DNA of 64,000 nucleotides from Bacillota bacterium (GCA_023415055.1 JAEZLZ010000113.1:59693-123692); one strand, 5' to 3'. Shown: positions 43,052 to 52,547, numbered from the stretch's first letter. A program made the numbers and translations. Notes: generated from the sequence alone by a model not told the origin.

Positions 43052-44031
43052 TATGCAGCCCTCCTTGTTGCTTTTTCTTGTCTCTTATATTCTTTTTCCA
43101 TTTTTTTATTAAGCTTATAAAGCTTTGATGCTTCCTTATCACGCATTACATAGAATATAATCGCAGATAAAACACAGATAATGACGAACATTATCATACT
43201 CGCAGCAGATGCGCGGTTATATAGATAACTTCCACTAAATGCCTGATTATAGATAAACAAACTTGTTGTCAGAGTTGCACCATCCGGGCCTCCGTTCGCT
43301 ATGAACATCCTCGGTATATCGAACATCTGCAAGCCACCAATTAAGCTTGTTATCAGTGTATATAGAAGTATTGTTCTCACATTCGGTAGTGTCACAAAGA
43401 AGAATATCTGCGCACCTGAAGCACCATCAATGTCAGCCGCCTCAAAAATCTCAGGATTAATACCCAGAACGCCTGATATCAAGACAATCATAGTACTACC
43501 ATACCACATCCAGAACTGGATAAAGGATACAATTCCCCTAGCCGTCATTTTATCTAGGAGAAAATTAATCGGCTCTTTGGATAATCCAAGTGTTACAAAA
43601 AAATCATTGGCAGGACTCATCGGGTATCCAAACAGTGAACTGAACAAAATAGCAATTGTAGCAGCCGTAATAATATTAGGCATATAGAAAAGAACCTTGA
43701 ACACACCCTGACCCTTAATCTTACGTCTTGGGCTAGTAAACCAAGCCGTGAGAAGAAGTGCAAGTAAAATCTGAGGAATGAAATTAATAATCCAAATAAC
43801 TAGTGTATTTCCTAATGATTCCTGAAAAGAAGGGTTTTTGAGAATCGTCTCGAAATTCTGAAAAGGGTTCGCCAAGAATTTGAAAGTTGTTTTTCCCAAC
43901 CCTTTCATATCTGTAAAACCAATCACTGCGGTATATAATGTTGGATAAAGATTGAAAACAAGGAACGCTAGCACAAAAGGTATGGAAAAGATATACCCAT
44001 ATTTAGCGTAGTTAACACTCTTGCGTCGCAT
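43051..44031 (-). CDS. Sugar ABC transporter permease, MalF type
   Basis: A 326-residue permease with six hydrophobic helices and the docking loop EIFEAADIDGASGAQIFFFVTLPNVR, which is the CUT1 pattern. It pairs with the MalG-type subunit. The stop codon overlaps the next start by one base. GGAGGTGAACGCTT leads to the ATG at 44031. Its C-terminal tail is strongly basic, about 25 residues. It is the second gene of the operon, after the binding protein and an in-operon hairpin. Confidence 0.93.
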   Translation of the reverse strand: MRRKSVNYAKYGYIFSIPFVLAFLVFNLYPTLYTAVIGFTDMKGLGKTTFKFLANPFQNFETILKNPSFQESLGNTLVIWIINFIPQILLALLLTAWFTSPRRKIKGQGVFKVLFYMPNIITAATIAILFSSLFGYPMSPANDFFVTLGLSKEPINFLLDKMTARGIVSFIQFWMWYGSTMIVLISGVLGINPEIFEAADIDGASGAQIFFFVTLPNVRTILLYTLITSLIGGLQMFDIPRMFIANGGPDGATLTTSLFIYNQAFSGSYLYNRASAASMIMFVIICVLSAIIFYVMRDKEASKLYKLNKKMEKEYKRQEKATRRAA

Positions 44032-44060
44032 AAGCGTTCACCTCCGGTAAAATTGTTTTA

Positions 44061-44092
44061 AGGGGCGGTCGAAAAGATATCCTCCCGCCCCT
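44061..44092 (-). terminator. Intra-operon hairpin between binding-protein and permease genes
   Basis: An 8-bp GC-rich stem (44061-44068 with 44085-44092) is followed on the minus strand by TTAAAACAATTTT. Such partial terminators after binding-protein genes lower expression of the permeases relative to the binding protein. Confidence 0.7.
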
Positions 44093-44107
44093 AATATCAG
44101 GTTTAAA

Positions 44108-45541
44108 TTATTCTACAATAACATCAAGATTGTCAGCAATATCCTGCTTGAAATCAGCAATAGCCTGCTCACGAGTCTTGTTACCAGCGGTGTACTCACG
44201 TACCTGTCCACGCCAGTAACTATTGATTGTCTCATCATACTGAGTTAAGTTCTTACCAGTAGCGAACTTACCTGCGGGAACAAATACATCGAACATGTTC
44301 TGTCCACCTAAGAAGTCGATAGAACCATTGGATTTGCTCATAACTGTACCGGAAGCAACTGTATCCTTAGTGCCGCCTTCACCATTCAGAGTACCGTTAG
44401 CCCAGAAGTACTGAAGACCTGTATCGGAGCTATCAAGTGTAATCCACTCGATGATATCGCCAACAGCAGCTTTAACCTTGCTGTCTTTGTTAGCAAGTAC
44501 ATAAGAACCACCCCAGAAGAAACCAACCGGAGGCTCACATACAGCCCAATCACCATAGGTGCCTTCGCCGATTTTTGTTCCGCCGGAATTACCAGCCATA
44601 ACGTAGTTAATTAACCAAGCAGGGCCGAAGAAACCGAAGATCTTCTGAGTGCCGGCATCCTTCATATCTGCATACCAAGCATCCGTCCAGTCCTGAGTAT
44701 CATTGTGATAACCATTGTCTTTCAATTTCTTGGAAAGGTCTAAGAATGCTTCACGCTTAGGATCGATGTAAAGCTTGCCATCAACGATCCAAGGCTGATC
44801 GGAGCTATTCTCAACTGCATGCCAGATATCTCCATCGCCAGATACGATTCCGTAGCCCTTAGCTTTTAACTCAGCTGCTGCCGCGAAGAACTTATCCCAT
44901 CCGGGACCAATCTTATCTTTGATTGTTGCCGGATCATCGGTTCCCCAAGTATCCTTAGCAAGAGAACGGCGATAGATAAAAGCACCGCCAGTTGCCTGAT
45001 AACCAAGTGCTACAAGATTTCCATCAGGATTTGTTCCGATATCGATTGTGTACTGAGCGATATCAGCTTCTTTGGTAAGAGTATCAACATCAATACCAAG
45101 ATCCTTATAAGGAGCTGCATACTGATAAGCATCCCCCTGGGAATACTTTAAGACGAATGCGTTCTCTGCACAGTAGATGTCAGGAGCTTCTGCGCCGCCA
45201 CCAGCAAGAGCCTGGTCAAGAGCGGGCTGATAAGCACCGTCTGTGGTAGCGATAATAGTTGTCTTGATTTCGTACGGAAACTCAGGATGAAGAGCTTTGT
45301 ACTTCTCAACCATCTTAGGAACTTCATCGGTGAAGGACCAAAGATTAATAACTTTTACATTAGGATCATTTGTTACTTCTTCTGCTGCTGCAGGAGCTTC
45401 GGTAGCCTTAGGAGCTTCCGTTACTGTGTTTGTGTTTGAAGATGAGTCACTACTAGGTGTTTCCTCTTTTTTGGTGCCACAACCTGTTACTAAGGACATA
45501 ACAAGCATGCACGCAAGAATTAAAGCAATTAAACGTTTCAT
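44108..45541 (-). CDS. Sugar ABC transporter substrate-binding lipoprotein
   Basis: A 477-residue extracellular solute-binding protein of the family 1 type. The signal sequence ends in the lipobox LVTGC, so the mature protein starts with a lipid-modified Cys at about residue 21. A Ser/Thr/Ala-rich linker (about 25-60) leads to the binding domain, which begins VKVINLWSFTDEVPKM and includes APDIYCAENAFVLKY. I chose the ATG at 45541 because GAGGAGGG lies 8 bases before it; an in-frame ATG 12 codons earlier has no such site. Its C-terminus is acidic. The ligand is not evident; the neighbouring genes do not include glycosidases. First gene of the operon. Confidence 0.92.
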   Translation of the reverse strand: MKRLIALILACMLVMSLVTGCGTKKEETPSSDSSSNTNTVTEAPKATEAPAAAEEVTNDPNVKVINLWSFTDEVPKMVEKYKALHPEFPYEIKTTIIATTDGAYQPALDQALAGGGAEAPDIYCAENAFVLKYSQGDAYQYAAPYKDLGIDVDTLTKEADIAQYTIDIGTNPDGNLVALGYQATGGAFIYRRSLAKDTWGTDDPATIKDKIGPGWDKFFAAAAELKAKGYGIVSGDGDIWHAVENSSDQPWIVDGKLYIDPKREAFLDLSKKLKDNGYHNDTQDWTDAWYADMKDAGTQKIFGFFGPAWLINYVMAGNSGGTKIGEGTYGDWAVCEPPVGFFWGGSYVLANKDSKVKAAVGDIIEWITLDSSDTGLQYFWANGTLNGEGGTKDTVASGTVMSKSNGSIDFLGGQNMFDVFVPAGKFATGKNLTQYDETINSYWRGQVREYTAGNKTREQAIADFKQDIADNLDVIVE

Positions 45542-45561
45542 GTAAATCCCTCCTCTAATTT

Positions 45562-45582
45562 TGTAAATTATAAACATTTACA
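45562..45582. promoter_or_regulatory. Candidate operator palindrome upstream of the sugar ABC operon
   Basis: TGTAAAT (45562-45568) and ATTTACA (45576-45582) form a perfect inverted repeat with a 7-base gap, about 20 bases before the binding-protein start. It may be a repressor site or a leader hairpin. No regulator gene is nearby. Confidence 0.45.
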
Positions 45583-46154
45583 TAAAAATTATATATAATT
45601 TTCCGTATCCATGCACCATTTTTGTTGCTATCTTATTATAAATTATTGCTCTGTTTCCTATTTTTTTGTGTAATATATATATATTGCAAAAATGTTCCAA
45701 AATAAATAATGCAATATTTTTGACAATAAAATATTATCAAAATTCATTTTTTTGTGATTTCCGATAACGTTTAAGTTCCCGTATACCATAGGTTTATTGA
45801 AATTATTTTATTACTGAATTATATTTTTAGTGTTTTTGTTACTTAAAACTGTACAAAGCCCTGTTTTTTACACTCTTTTTTACACTCTTTTTCCGGATAA
45901 AATAAGTTCTCAGATCAATAACCATGCAAAGAATCATCCTAAGATAGCCTTACTCTTTTTACCTATTGCAATATAAAATAATTTTACCCAGCATAGTTTA
46001 TAATATACAAAAAAACAGATGGCAAACTTGTCGATATAAGTAAATATTTGAAACAAGTACTAAACATTTCTTATTATAAATTGCTTTTATATCATGTATT
46101 TGATATGATATGCTATGTAACAAAACCAATTATTTATAAAAGGCGGAAGCAAGA
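45583..46154. other. AT-rich divergent intergenic region
   Basis: About 570 bases between the sugar ABC operon and the RsmH-type gene. No open frame with a ribosome site is seen. It holds a tandem TTTTTACACTCTTT pair near 45868-45890 and several AT-rich tracts that may be promoters for both directions. TTGACA is at 45719-45724 on the plus strand without a good -10. Confidence 0.5.
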
Positions 46155-47207
46155 ATGACGGATAATCAGGAGCAAAAACACCAGCGACGCGTTCGCTATC
46201 AAGGTACTCATCCAAAAGCATTTAAGGATAAATATAAAGAATTACAGCCGGAAAAATATGCTGATACAATTACAAAGGTTATACAGAAGGGGAATACTCC
46301 GGCTGGTATGCATCGCTCTATATGTGTACAAGAAATTTTAGATTTTTTACAAATCAAGCCGGGTCAAACCGGGCTAGATGCAACTTTAGGTTATGGCGGT
46401 CATACCTTGGAGATGCTTAAGTGTCTGCAGTCTCAAGGTCATTTGTATGCAACCGATGTTGATACAATTGAATTACCGCGTACAAGAGAACGGCTGGCAG
46501 GCTTAGGATATGGTCCTGAGATTTTAACAATCCGACTGATGAACTTTTCGCAAATAGATCAAATCATTCCCGAATCAGGACCTTTGAATTTCATACTGGC
46601 AGATTTGGGTGTCTCATCGATGCAAATTGATAATCCGGATCGAGGCTTTTCTTATAAAACAGAGGGCCCGCTTGACTTGCGATTAAATCCAAGTAAAGGT
46701 ATCTCGGCTGCCAAACGTTTAGAAACCATTACACAAGATGAATTATACGGAATGTTACTTGAAAATGCAGACGAGCCTCATGCGGCTGAAATAGCACGAG
46801 CGATCACATCTACCATAAAGAAGGGGAAAGAGATAGCAACCACCTCTCAATTAAGGCAAATCATTACTGATGCGTTGAAGTTCATCCCAGAAAAGGAACG
46901 AAATGATGAGATTAAAAAGTCCTGTCAGCGAAGCTTTCAAGCATTAAGAATTGATGTAAATAATGAATTTGAAGTATTATATGAATTTCTAGAAAAGATT
47001 CCAGCTTGCCTTGCCGAAGGAGGGCGTGTTGCGATCCTCTCGTTTCATTCCGGTGAAGATCGTCTTGTTAAAAAATCTTTTCAGAGACTATATCGTGACG
47101 GAGTCTACCGGGATATCTCACCCGACGCGATACGCCCGTCACCGGAAGAATGTAATACAAACAGCCGCGCGCGCTCAGCTAAATTACGCTGGGCTATTAA
47201 AGCATAA
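46155..47207 (+). CDS. rsmH: RsmH-type rRNA methyltransferase, probable paralogue
   Basis: A 350-residue SAM-dependent methyltransferase of the RsmH/MraW family, which methylates N4 of C1402 in 16S rRNA. The family signatures are present: GLDATLGYGGHT (SAM loop, from residue 73), FILADLGVSSMQIDNPDRGFS, GPLDLRLNP, RSFQALRIDVNNEFEVLYEFL and ILSFHSGEDRLVKKSF. It is about 40 residues longer at the N-terminus than normal RsmH, with a basic QRRVRYQGTHPKAF region. It is not in a cell-division (mraZ-ftsL) cluster, where the housekeeping copy would be. This suggests a second copy with a possibly different target. GGCGG precedes the ATG by about 7 bases. Confidence 0.9.
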   Translation: MTDNQEQKHQRRVRYQGTHPKAFKDKYKELQPEKYADTITKVIQKGNTPAGMHRSICVQEILDFLQIKPGQTGLDATLGYGGHTLEMLKCLQSQGHLYATDVDTIELPRTRERLAGLGYGPEILTIRLMNFSQIDQIIPESGPLNFILADLGVSSMQIDNPDRGFSYKTEGPLDLRLNPSKGISAAKRLETITQDELYGMLLENADEPHAAEIARAITSTIKKGKEIATTSQLRQIITDALKFIPEKERNDEIKKSCQRSFQALRIDVNNEFEVLYEFLEKIPACLAEGGRVAILSFHSGEDRLVKKSFQRLYRDGVYRDISPDAIRPSPEECNTNSRARSAKLRWAIKA

Positions 47208-47288
47208 ACAATCTGGCAAAAGAATGTTTTCCACAAGTATACAGCAATAGTAAGCACGCTTTTGATCTTTCTATCGCCGCGAATTCAA

Positions 47289-47370
47289 AGAGTAGTATAA
47301 ATCCAACTTAACAGGTTCTGTAAGCAAAAAAGTTGCTTGACCTAATCGGAGGTATACTACTCTTATTTTT
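47289..47370 (+). terminator. Terminator between convergent genes
   Basis: An 11-bp perfect outer stem (47289-47299 with 47353-47363) is followed by a T-run. Inside it are AAGCAA/TTGCTT. It ends 5 bases before the DUF1456 stop on the other strand. Confidence 0.8.
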
Positions 47371-47374
47371 TCAT

Positions 47375-47896
47375 CTATCTATATTTTAGGGTCAGCCCCC
47401 TCAAGAAATTGCGAATGTATCGATCTTTGCATTCCTTATAATTGCGTTGCCCTTCTCTTCGCAGCACTGCACTCAATTCGCTGTTTGACAGATTTACTCC
47501 GGCACTTTTAAAGATATCTAACATATCATCTCCGGTAAGTGACAAGGCAATCTTTAATTTCTTTAGAAGAACGTTATTAACTGCATAATTATCATTAATC
47601 TGATATAATTGTTTTTCAGGCTCACCCTGTTTTGACTCCTGTTTGCCTCGTTTGAACGTGATAAAACCGTTAAGAAAGGATTCCAGCATATAATTATTGC
47701 AGCGCTTCATATTATCAGCAACAATAAACTCCTCAGCTTCCGAATCAGGATTCCAGTTATTCTTCGGCTTTAACAGCATTCTTTGTAACTCTTCTCTTGT
47801 CACGGCTATTCCGCCGAGTCTGAAGATCTCAATCATATCTATATCCTTAATATCCAGCGCGTATCTTAATCGTATTAAAATATCGTTATTATTCAT
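47375..47896 (-). CDS. DUF1456 (YehS-like) family protein
   Basis: A 173-residue protein built of two similar halves, about residues 1-70 and 103-173. Each begins with a helix such as NNDILIRLRYALDIKDIDMIEIFRLGG and VNNVLLKKLKIALSLTGDDMLDIFKSAG. Each half ends in a small basic segment, the second with RNFLRGLTLKYR. This duplicated form is the known DUF1456 layout. It has no signal peptide. Function is unknown. GAAGGGA precedes the ATG. Confidence 0.88.
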   Translation of the reverse strand: MNNNDILIRLRYALDIKDIDMIEIFRLGGIAVTREELQRMLLKPKNNWNPDSEAEEFIVADNMKRCNNYMLESFLNGFITFKRGKQESKQGEPEKQLYQINDNYAVNNVLLKKLKIALSLTGDDMLDIFKSAGVNLSNSELSAVLRREGQRNYKECKDRYIRNFLRGLTLKYR

Positions 47897-47959
47897 ACCA
47901 TTATCCCTTCAGCATTTCTTTTCCTTCGTCTAAATAACGAAAGCGATGATAAATGAATG

Positions 47960-48628
47960 CTATTTATAGACCCCATAAGTCTTATTCACATCCTGAATAT
48001 ATATGATACCCTTTCCCGGTGCATCGATACCGATATCCTCCTTGATCGCGCGTACGATAGCTTCCGTCCTATCTGTTTCTGAAAGAATCAACACGATTTC
48101 TTTCTCCGGTTCAATATCAATAGCAAATACTCTGCTGGTTTCATGGATTCCGGAACCTCTTCCGTTAATAATCGTTCCGCCCTTGGAGCCCGCTCTACTT
48201 GCAGAAGCCACAACATCCTCCGCCTTACCTTTATCTACAATGACTGTGATTACCTGATACATCGTAATATGTTCACCTCTTTCACTCGCTATCTTTTCAC
48301 ACTGGCATCCACTGGTTCCTATGGCCTCATATACCGAAGTTGTAAATGCTATACCATGATTTGGTTTATCAAATTTGAATTCGCTATTCAACTGATCAAG
48401 CGCCTTGTAGGCTGTCTCCCGATCTGCCACCATATATAATATCTCTTTTCTTATCTCGGATAGACCTAGGTAATCCCAGATTCGATAATTCGCCGTACCC
48501 TTTGCGAGCGTAATCGTACCTCCGTGTATCCCATTGGTTTTCGCAGCTTTCAACACCTTACTTCCCATACCAAAATTAACGATAACACATACTAATTCAA
48601 TGTATACTCTATCTTCTCTAGGCTCCAT
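47960..48628 (-). CDS. Tandem PII-like regulatory protein
   Basis: A 222-residue protein with two PII (GlnB-like) domains in one chain, about residues 1-110 and 118-222. Each shows the start-strand, a KVLKAAKTNGIHGGTITLAKG / DVVASASRAGSKGGTIINGRG helix-loop, and a later strand. Family PII proteins sense ATP/ADP and metabolites and bind a partner. The T-loop tyrosine of GlnB is not evident, so these are PII-like rather than canonical nitrogen PII. The gene overlaps the end of the DUF1538 membrane protein by 11 bases, which strongly suggests that it regulates that transporter. Confidence 0.88.
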   Translation of the reverse strand: MEPREDRVYIELVCVIVNFGMGSKVLKAAKTNGIHGGTITLAKGTANYRIWDYLGLSEIRKEILYMVADRETAYKALDQLNSEFKFDKPNHGIAFTTSVYEAIGTSGCQCEKIASERGEHITMYQVITVIVDKGKAEDVVASASRAGSKGGTIINGRGSGIHETSRVFAIDIEPEKEIVLILSETDRTEAIVRAIKEDIGIDAPGKGIIYIQDVNKTYGVYK

Positions 48629-50108
48629 TATTCGTAAGACCTCCCCTCTTATCTTTCAGTTTATAGATTAATCCTAACAGCTGCAATGCAATCAACGGAG
48701 TCATTGCCACCATTGCAATCACTCCGAAACCGTCCACCAATACGTTAGCTCCTTCTACTGCTTCCGCTGCTCCCTGAGTATAGGCTAAGATAAAGGTAGC
48801 CGTCATTGGTCCGGATGCTACCCCTCCGGAGTCAAAAGCAATACCCACGAACAATTTCGGAACGATATAACTTAGGGAGATGGCAATCAAATATCCCGGA
48901 AGAAGGTATTGCCATAGCTGCAATTCGGGAATTAGAATTCGGACAATCGATAGTGCTACAGCAATTCCGACACCAATCGTAAGTGTAAACATAACCACAC
49001 TTCTTTTAACATAACCACTGGTTACCTCTTCAATCTGGTAAGTTAATACATATACGGCCGGCTCTGCCAGAATTGTAACAGCACCTAGTACGAAGCCTAC
49101 CAATATGACATAAAAATTATTATCTATAGATGCAATGCTATACCCGATGGCGCTACCCACTTCCATAAAGCCCGCATTTACACCAACTAAGAACAATACT
49201 AAGCCAATCAAGGTAAGCAGAATACCAAACACTATTCTGTTGACCTCTCTCCTAGACAACCGAAAGGAGAAACGTTGTGCGATAAGAAACATAATCAGAA
49301 TAGGAAGCAGCGCGATTGCCACCTCCGGCACCACCTTGAAAAACTCATGTAAAAATGGAGTGATAATCGAATTCGATGACTCGCCTTTCTCTAAACTGCC
49401 TGTGATCTTATCTGTTTTTGATAGAATGCTCATAATCATAACCGATAGGATCGCTCCGGTGGATGCGATGGCTACCAGCCCGAAACTATCCTTTTCCGAT
49501 GCTTTACTATCCTTCTTCAGCTTTGAGACACCCAAAGCCAAGGCTAGGATAAACGGCACCGTCAATGCTCCTGTAGTCGCTCCTGAGGCGTCAAAGGAAA
49601 TTGCAAGAAATTCCCTTGAGGTCATTAAGGCCAGAGCAAAAATAATGCAATATATGATTGTCAGCATTCGATATAGAGGGAAGTTATACACAATTCTACC
49701 AAGACCGATCGTAAGCAGGATCGCAATACCGATTGACACCACCACAACGATACTTCCCTTCGAGATCATGCCTGATGTTACTGCGTCGACCTGTCCGGCC
49801 AGAATATGAAGATCAGGTTCTGCAACCGATACAAAAAAGCCGAGAATTAATCCTGCCACACCAATAAACCATAATTTATTAGTTTTCGCCAGCGTTGCTC
49901 CCATATGATTACCGATCGGAGTAATTCCTAAATCTACTCCAACTAAAAATATCGTTAATCCTATTACGATAAAAATCACGCCGACAATAAAACGAAACAT
50001 GACTGATCCTTCTAATGGTGTTAAGGTAATATTTAATATTAACACAATTATTGTGATGGGCAGTACTGAAGATAATACCTCTTTGAACTTGCTAAATAAT
50101 ACACTCAA
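48618..50108 (-). CDS. DUF1538 membrane protein, duplicated halves
   Basis: A 496-residue protein with about 12-14 hydrophobic segments. Two repeats are obvious: in the first half AEPDLHILAGQVDAVTSG, and in the second AEPAVYVLTYQIEEVTSG; likewise SFDASGATTGALTVPFILA and AFDSGGVASGPMTATFILA. The conserved Gly-rich Asp-Ser/Ala-Gly segments may line a transport path. The start codon is TTG at 50108, with AAAGGAAG about 9 bases upstream. The gene is followed by, and overlaps, the tandem PII gene. I infer a transporter gated by nucleotide or metabolite state; the substrate is unknown. Confidence 0.88.
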   Translation of the reverse strand: MSVLFSKFKEVLSSVLPITIIVLILNITLTPLEGSVMFRFIVGVIFIVIGLTIFLVGVDLGITPIGNHMGATLAKTNKLWFIGVAGLILGFFVSVAEPDLHILAGQVDAVTSGMISKGSIVVVVSIGIAILLTIGLGRIVYNFPLYRMLTIIYCIIFALALMTSREFLAISFDASGATTGALTVPFILALALGVSKLKKDSKASEKDSFGLVAIASTGAILSVMIMSILSKTDKITGSLEKGESSNSIITPFLHEFFKVVPEVAIALLPILIMFLIAQRFSFRLSRREVNRIVFGILLTLIGLVLFLVGVNAGFMEVGSAIGYSIASIDNNFYVILVGFVLGAVTILAEPAVYVLTYQIEEVTSGYVKRSVVMFTLTIGVGIAVALSIVRILIPELQLWQYLLPGYLIAISLSYIVPKLFVGIAFDSGGVASGPMTATFILAYTQGAAEAVEGANVLVDGFGVIAMVAMTPLIALQLLGLIYKLKDKRGGLTNNGA

Positions 50109-50215
50109 ATGTTTTCTTCCTTTCCTGTTAATTTGTGCGTATACTTTCGTATCACAGATTAATAGTTACAAGGCGGTTTGACAACAGGTGTCGTTATTTT
50201 ATATCACATCCTTTC

Positions 50216-50468
50216 CTACGATAGATATCCCATCTCTTTTGCTGCTTCTTCCCAATATTCTTCTGAGAGGTTCGACCATGCCGCTTTCCCTTCTCTTTCC
50301 TCGCATTTTTGCATCGCTATATGTCCTTTGCGGAAATGCACAATCACTCACATAATCTCCAAGAATTAAAAAGTGTTCTATCTACTCCTTGGAAGCGTAG
50401 TCTAAACAAGTCTTGAAAGCATGATAGTTTCTATGTATATCACTTAGAACTGCTATCTTCATCTTCAT
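50216..50468 (-). pseudogene. Metallophosphoesterase, internally deleted and interrupted
   Basis: From the ATG at 50468 or 50462 the frame reads MKIAVLSDIHRNYHAFKTCLDYASKE, then TAG, then IEHFLILGDYVSDCAFPQRT. This is the N-terminal part of a calcineurin-like phosphoesterase, with the SDIH and LGDYVSD metal motifs. After about 50316 another frame takes over, with CEEREGKAAWSNLSEEYWEEA and a TAG at 50216, which resembles the C-terminal helix of the same family. The middle, about 150 residues, is missing. The second half is a weaker assignment than the first. Confidence 0.65.
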
Positions 50469-50482
50469 TCCCGCCCTCTATC

Positions 50483-51055
50483 TCAACTTTCATCTGCAAA
50501 TAAATCAATAGCAGCATTCACCTTCACACGCCATATCATATGATGTGAACCTTCTCCCCAATAATCCTTGAGATAATAGTTTGGATCACCAAATCGTTTA
50601 CACCATATCTTCTGTGCTATCTGGTAGCCACTGTCAAAAGTAAATTCTTCGATTCGCTTAGATACTAATACCCGAAGTAGGTACCTATACAACAGAGCGG
50701 ATACTCCTTGCTTCTGAAATTGAGGGTGAACAAATACAGTACCTATCTCAAGTAAATCCTTCATTTCATAATTCGTACAATGATTCAGTAAATCGTTCGA
50801 TTTGCCATATTCGATTGACCCAATAATCTTATCATTATACTGTGCCAACAGAAAGAATCGTTCCTCTCCGTTCGTATCAAAATCCTGTTGGATGCATCCT
50901 CTTTTATCCAGAATCTCCTCCGTAAGAAGCTCCTTCCTTTCCGCTAAACCATTTGCTTGAAATGTATCCTTTAAAACCAATTCAAAAAAAGCGTATATCT
51001 GCTCCAATTCCTCCAAAACGGGTCTTCTGATTACTATTTTATCTTTATCTAGCAT
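50483..51055 (-). CDS. GNAT-family N-acetyltransferase
   Basis: A 190-residue acetyltransferase. The acetyl-CoA site is VHPQFQKQGVSALLYRYLL, with the preceding strand LEIGTVFV. The N-terminal RRPVLEELEQIYAFFELVL is typical of the family. The Shine-Dalgarno is weak. The substrate may be an amine, amino acid or antibiotic; none can be named. It is the first of a row of small detoxification-type genes on this strand. Confidence 0.85.
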   Translation of the reverse strand: MLDKDKIVIRRPVLEELEQIYAFFELVLKDTFQANGLAERKELLTEEILDKRGCIQQDFDTNGEERFFLLAQYNDKIIGSIEYGKSNDLLNHCTNYEMKDLLEIGTVFVHPQFQKQGVSALLYRYLLRVLVSKRIEEFTFDSGYQIAQKIWCKRFGDPNYYLKDYWGEGSHHMIWRVKVNAAIDLFADES

Positions 51056-51091
51056 ACAACAATACCTGACTTCCTGACTTTATAGTTTAGT

Positions 51092-51892
51092 TCAACACCA
51101 TTCTTTCCTGTTCTCTTTTATAAACTTGATCTCTTCCTGATAAAACTGTTGATGTCCTTCTTGCTTCATCTTAATAAACACTTGATTTCCTTTTTGGCTT
51201 TCTTCATCAAAAAGCGCTACCAGAGCCTGCAGTCGAAGGATGACATTATCCAAAACCTCCGAAGCAGTAAAAGCACCATATGCAGCAAGAAAGGCATCAA
51301 GTAATTCCCTTCGTTGTGAACAGTCCTGTGTTCTGTCATAATTTCGATAGCTTCCTGCATCCGGATCATAGACTTCTCTGCTTAAAGGCACGAAACGATA
51401 GACAGCATATGCTACGTCCCATATCCTCGGTGCGGGACATGCAGTATCAAAATCAATGATACCGACTGGAAGACCGTCTTGAAAGGTAACATTGTATGGT
51501 GCGAAGTCATTGTGACATATCACATCTTTTTGCAGGTCCGATTCATAGCTTAAAAACCAGATATCCTCCGGTTCACACTTAAAATCCATCGTCGCATCAT
51601 GATACGCTCGTAACATTCTTGCCGCTTGTTTAACGACAACCATTCTGTTAGGCAGATCCTTCTTCTCTGGATAGTCTTCGATCGTATCTCCTTCCAGAAA
51701 TGACAGCATTTCCTTTTGATCATCCTTCATGCCAAGAAATCTTGGTACGAAGGTAAGCCCTTTCTTTTCCAGATGCAACAATAATCTGTGTATCGTTCTG
51801 CTCTGTGGCTTTAAATCCCTGTATACGCTAGAGCCAGCCCTTGATACCTCTGACATATTACCCTTTTTTAACTCCGTTTCCTGATTGTTCAA
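51092..51892 (-). CDS. Aminoglycoside phosphotransferase-like kinase (APH family)
   Basis: A 266-residue small-molecule kinase. The catalytic loop is HNDFAPYNVTF (with its Asp) and the metal-binding motif is IIDFDTACP. The start includes LKKGNMSEVSRAGSSVYR, which is the nucleotide-binding beginning of this subfamily, and supports the TTG at 51892 over the internal ATG. GGAGG precedes that TTG by about 10 bases. Family members phosphorylate aminoglycosides, choline or homoserine; the GNAT and nitroreductase neighbours fit a detoxification role, but resistance is not shown. Confidence 0.8.
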   Translation of the reverse strand: MNNQETELKKGNMSEVSRAGSSVYRDLKPQSRTIHRLLLHLEKKGLTFVPRFLGMKDDQKEMLSFLEGDTIEDYPEKKDLPNRMVVVKQAARMLRAYHDATMDFKCEPEDIWFLSYESDLQKDVICHNDFAPYNVTFQDGLPVGIIDFDTACPAPRIWDVAYAVYRFVPLSREVYDPDAGSYRNYDRTQDCSQRRELLDAFLAAYGAFTASEVLDNVILRLQALVALFDEESQKGNQVFIKMKQEGHQQFYQEEIKFIKENRKEWC

Positions 51893-52002
51893 TGCTTCTG
51901 TTCCTCCACTATATTAAATATAATAAGATTTCCACAAAATATCTGATATGGATACTGTAGCCGCGAAAACATAAGGCATCCAAATATACTTTCACAGCAG
52001 CT

Positions 52003-52524
52003 CTAAAACCTATTGTAATGGAGCTTTTGATACATCAGTGTCTCTTCTTCCTGTGGCTTCTTCTCTTCCGCCGGATATCCAATTGCAAGTATACATTCCA
52101 CACTGAATTGTTCCGGAATCTCAAGAATATTTCGAATATATTCTTCTGCACTTTCATCTTCCGTATGATTTCGTTCTCTTACCTGTACCCAACAGGAGCC
52201 AAGCCCCAGGTCCTGTGCTGTCAGTTGAATGAAAGCCGAAGCGATGGAAGCATCCTCGATCCATACGTCACTCATACTATGATCAGCAAGTACTACGATA
52301 GCAAGCGGCGCCTCCGATAGATATTTGGGTCCCGGCTCCCTGCATGAGGAAAGCTTCAAGAGCAAGTCTGCATCATCTACCGCAATAAACTGCCAGGGTC
52401 TGATGGAACGCGAGGATGGAGCCAGCAAGGCACTTTTCAGAAGGATATCGACCTTTTCTTTTTCAACTTCCTTCTTTTGATATTTTCGAATGCTTCTTCT
52501 TGATATCAATAAATCATATAACAT
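52003..52524 (-). CDS. Nitroreductase-family FMN oxidoreductase
   Basis: A 173-residue flavoenzyme. The N-terminal motif LLISRRSIRKYQKKEV matches the RRSIR FMN-binding signature, followed by LLKSALLAPSSRSIRPWQF (FMN contacts) and ASIASAFIQLTAQDLGLGSCWVQ. The late IGYPAEEKKP fits the family end. It probably uses NAD(P)H to reduce nitro compounds or quinones. It is an acceptor of unknown identity. GGAGG precedes the ATG. Confidence 0.9.
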   Translation of the reverse strand: MLYDLLISRRSIRKYQKKEVEKEKVDILLKSALLAPSSRSIRPWQFIAVDDADLLLKLSSCREPGPKYLSEAPLAIVVLADHSMSDVWIEDASIASAFIQLTAQDLGLGSCWVQVRERNHTEDESAEEYIRNILEIPEQFSVECILAIGYPAEEKKPQEEETLMYQKLHYNRF

Positions 52525-52547
52525 TATACTTGCCTCCTTTTGACGGC

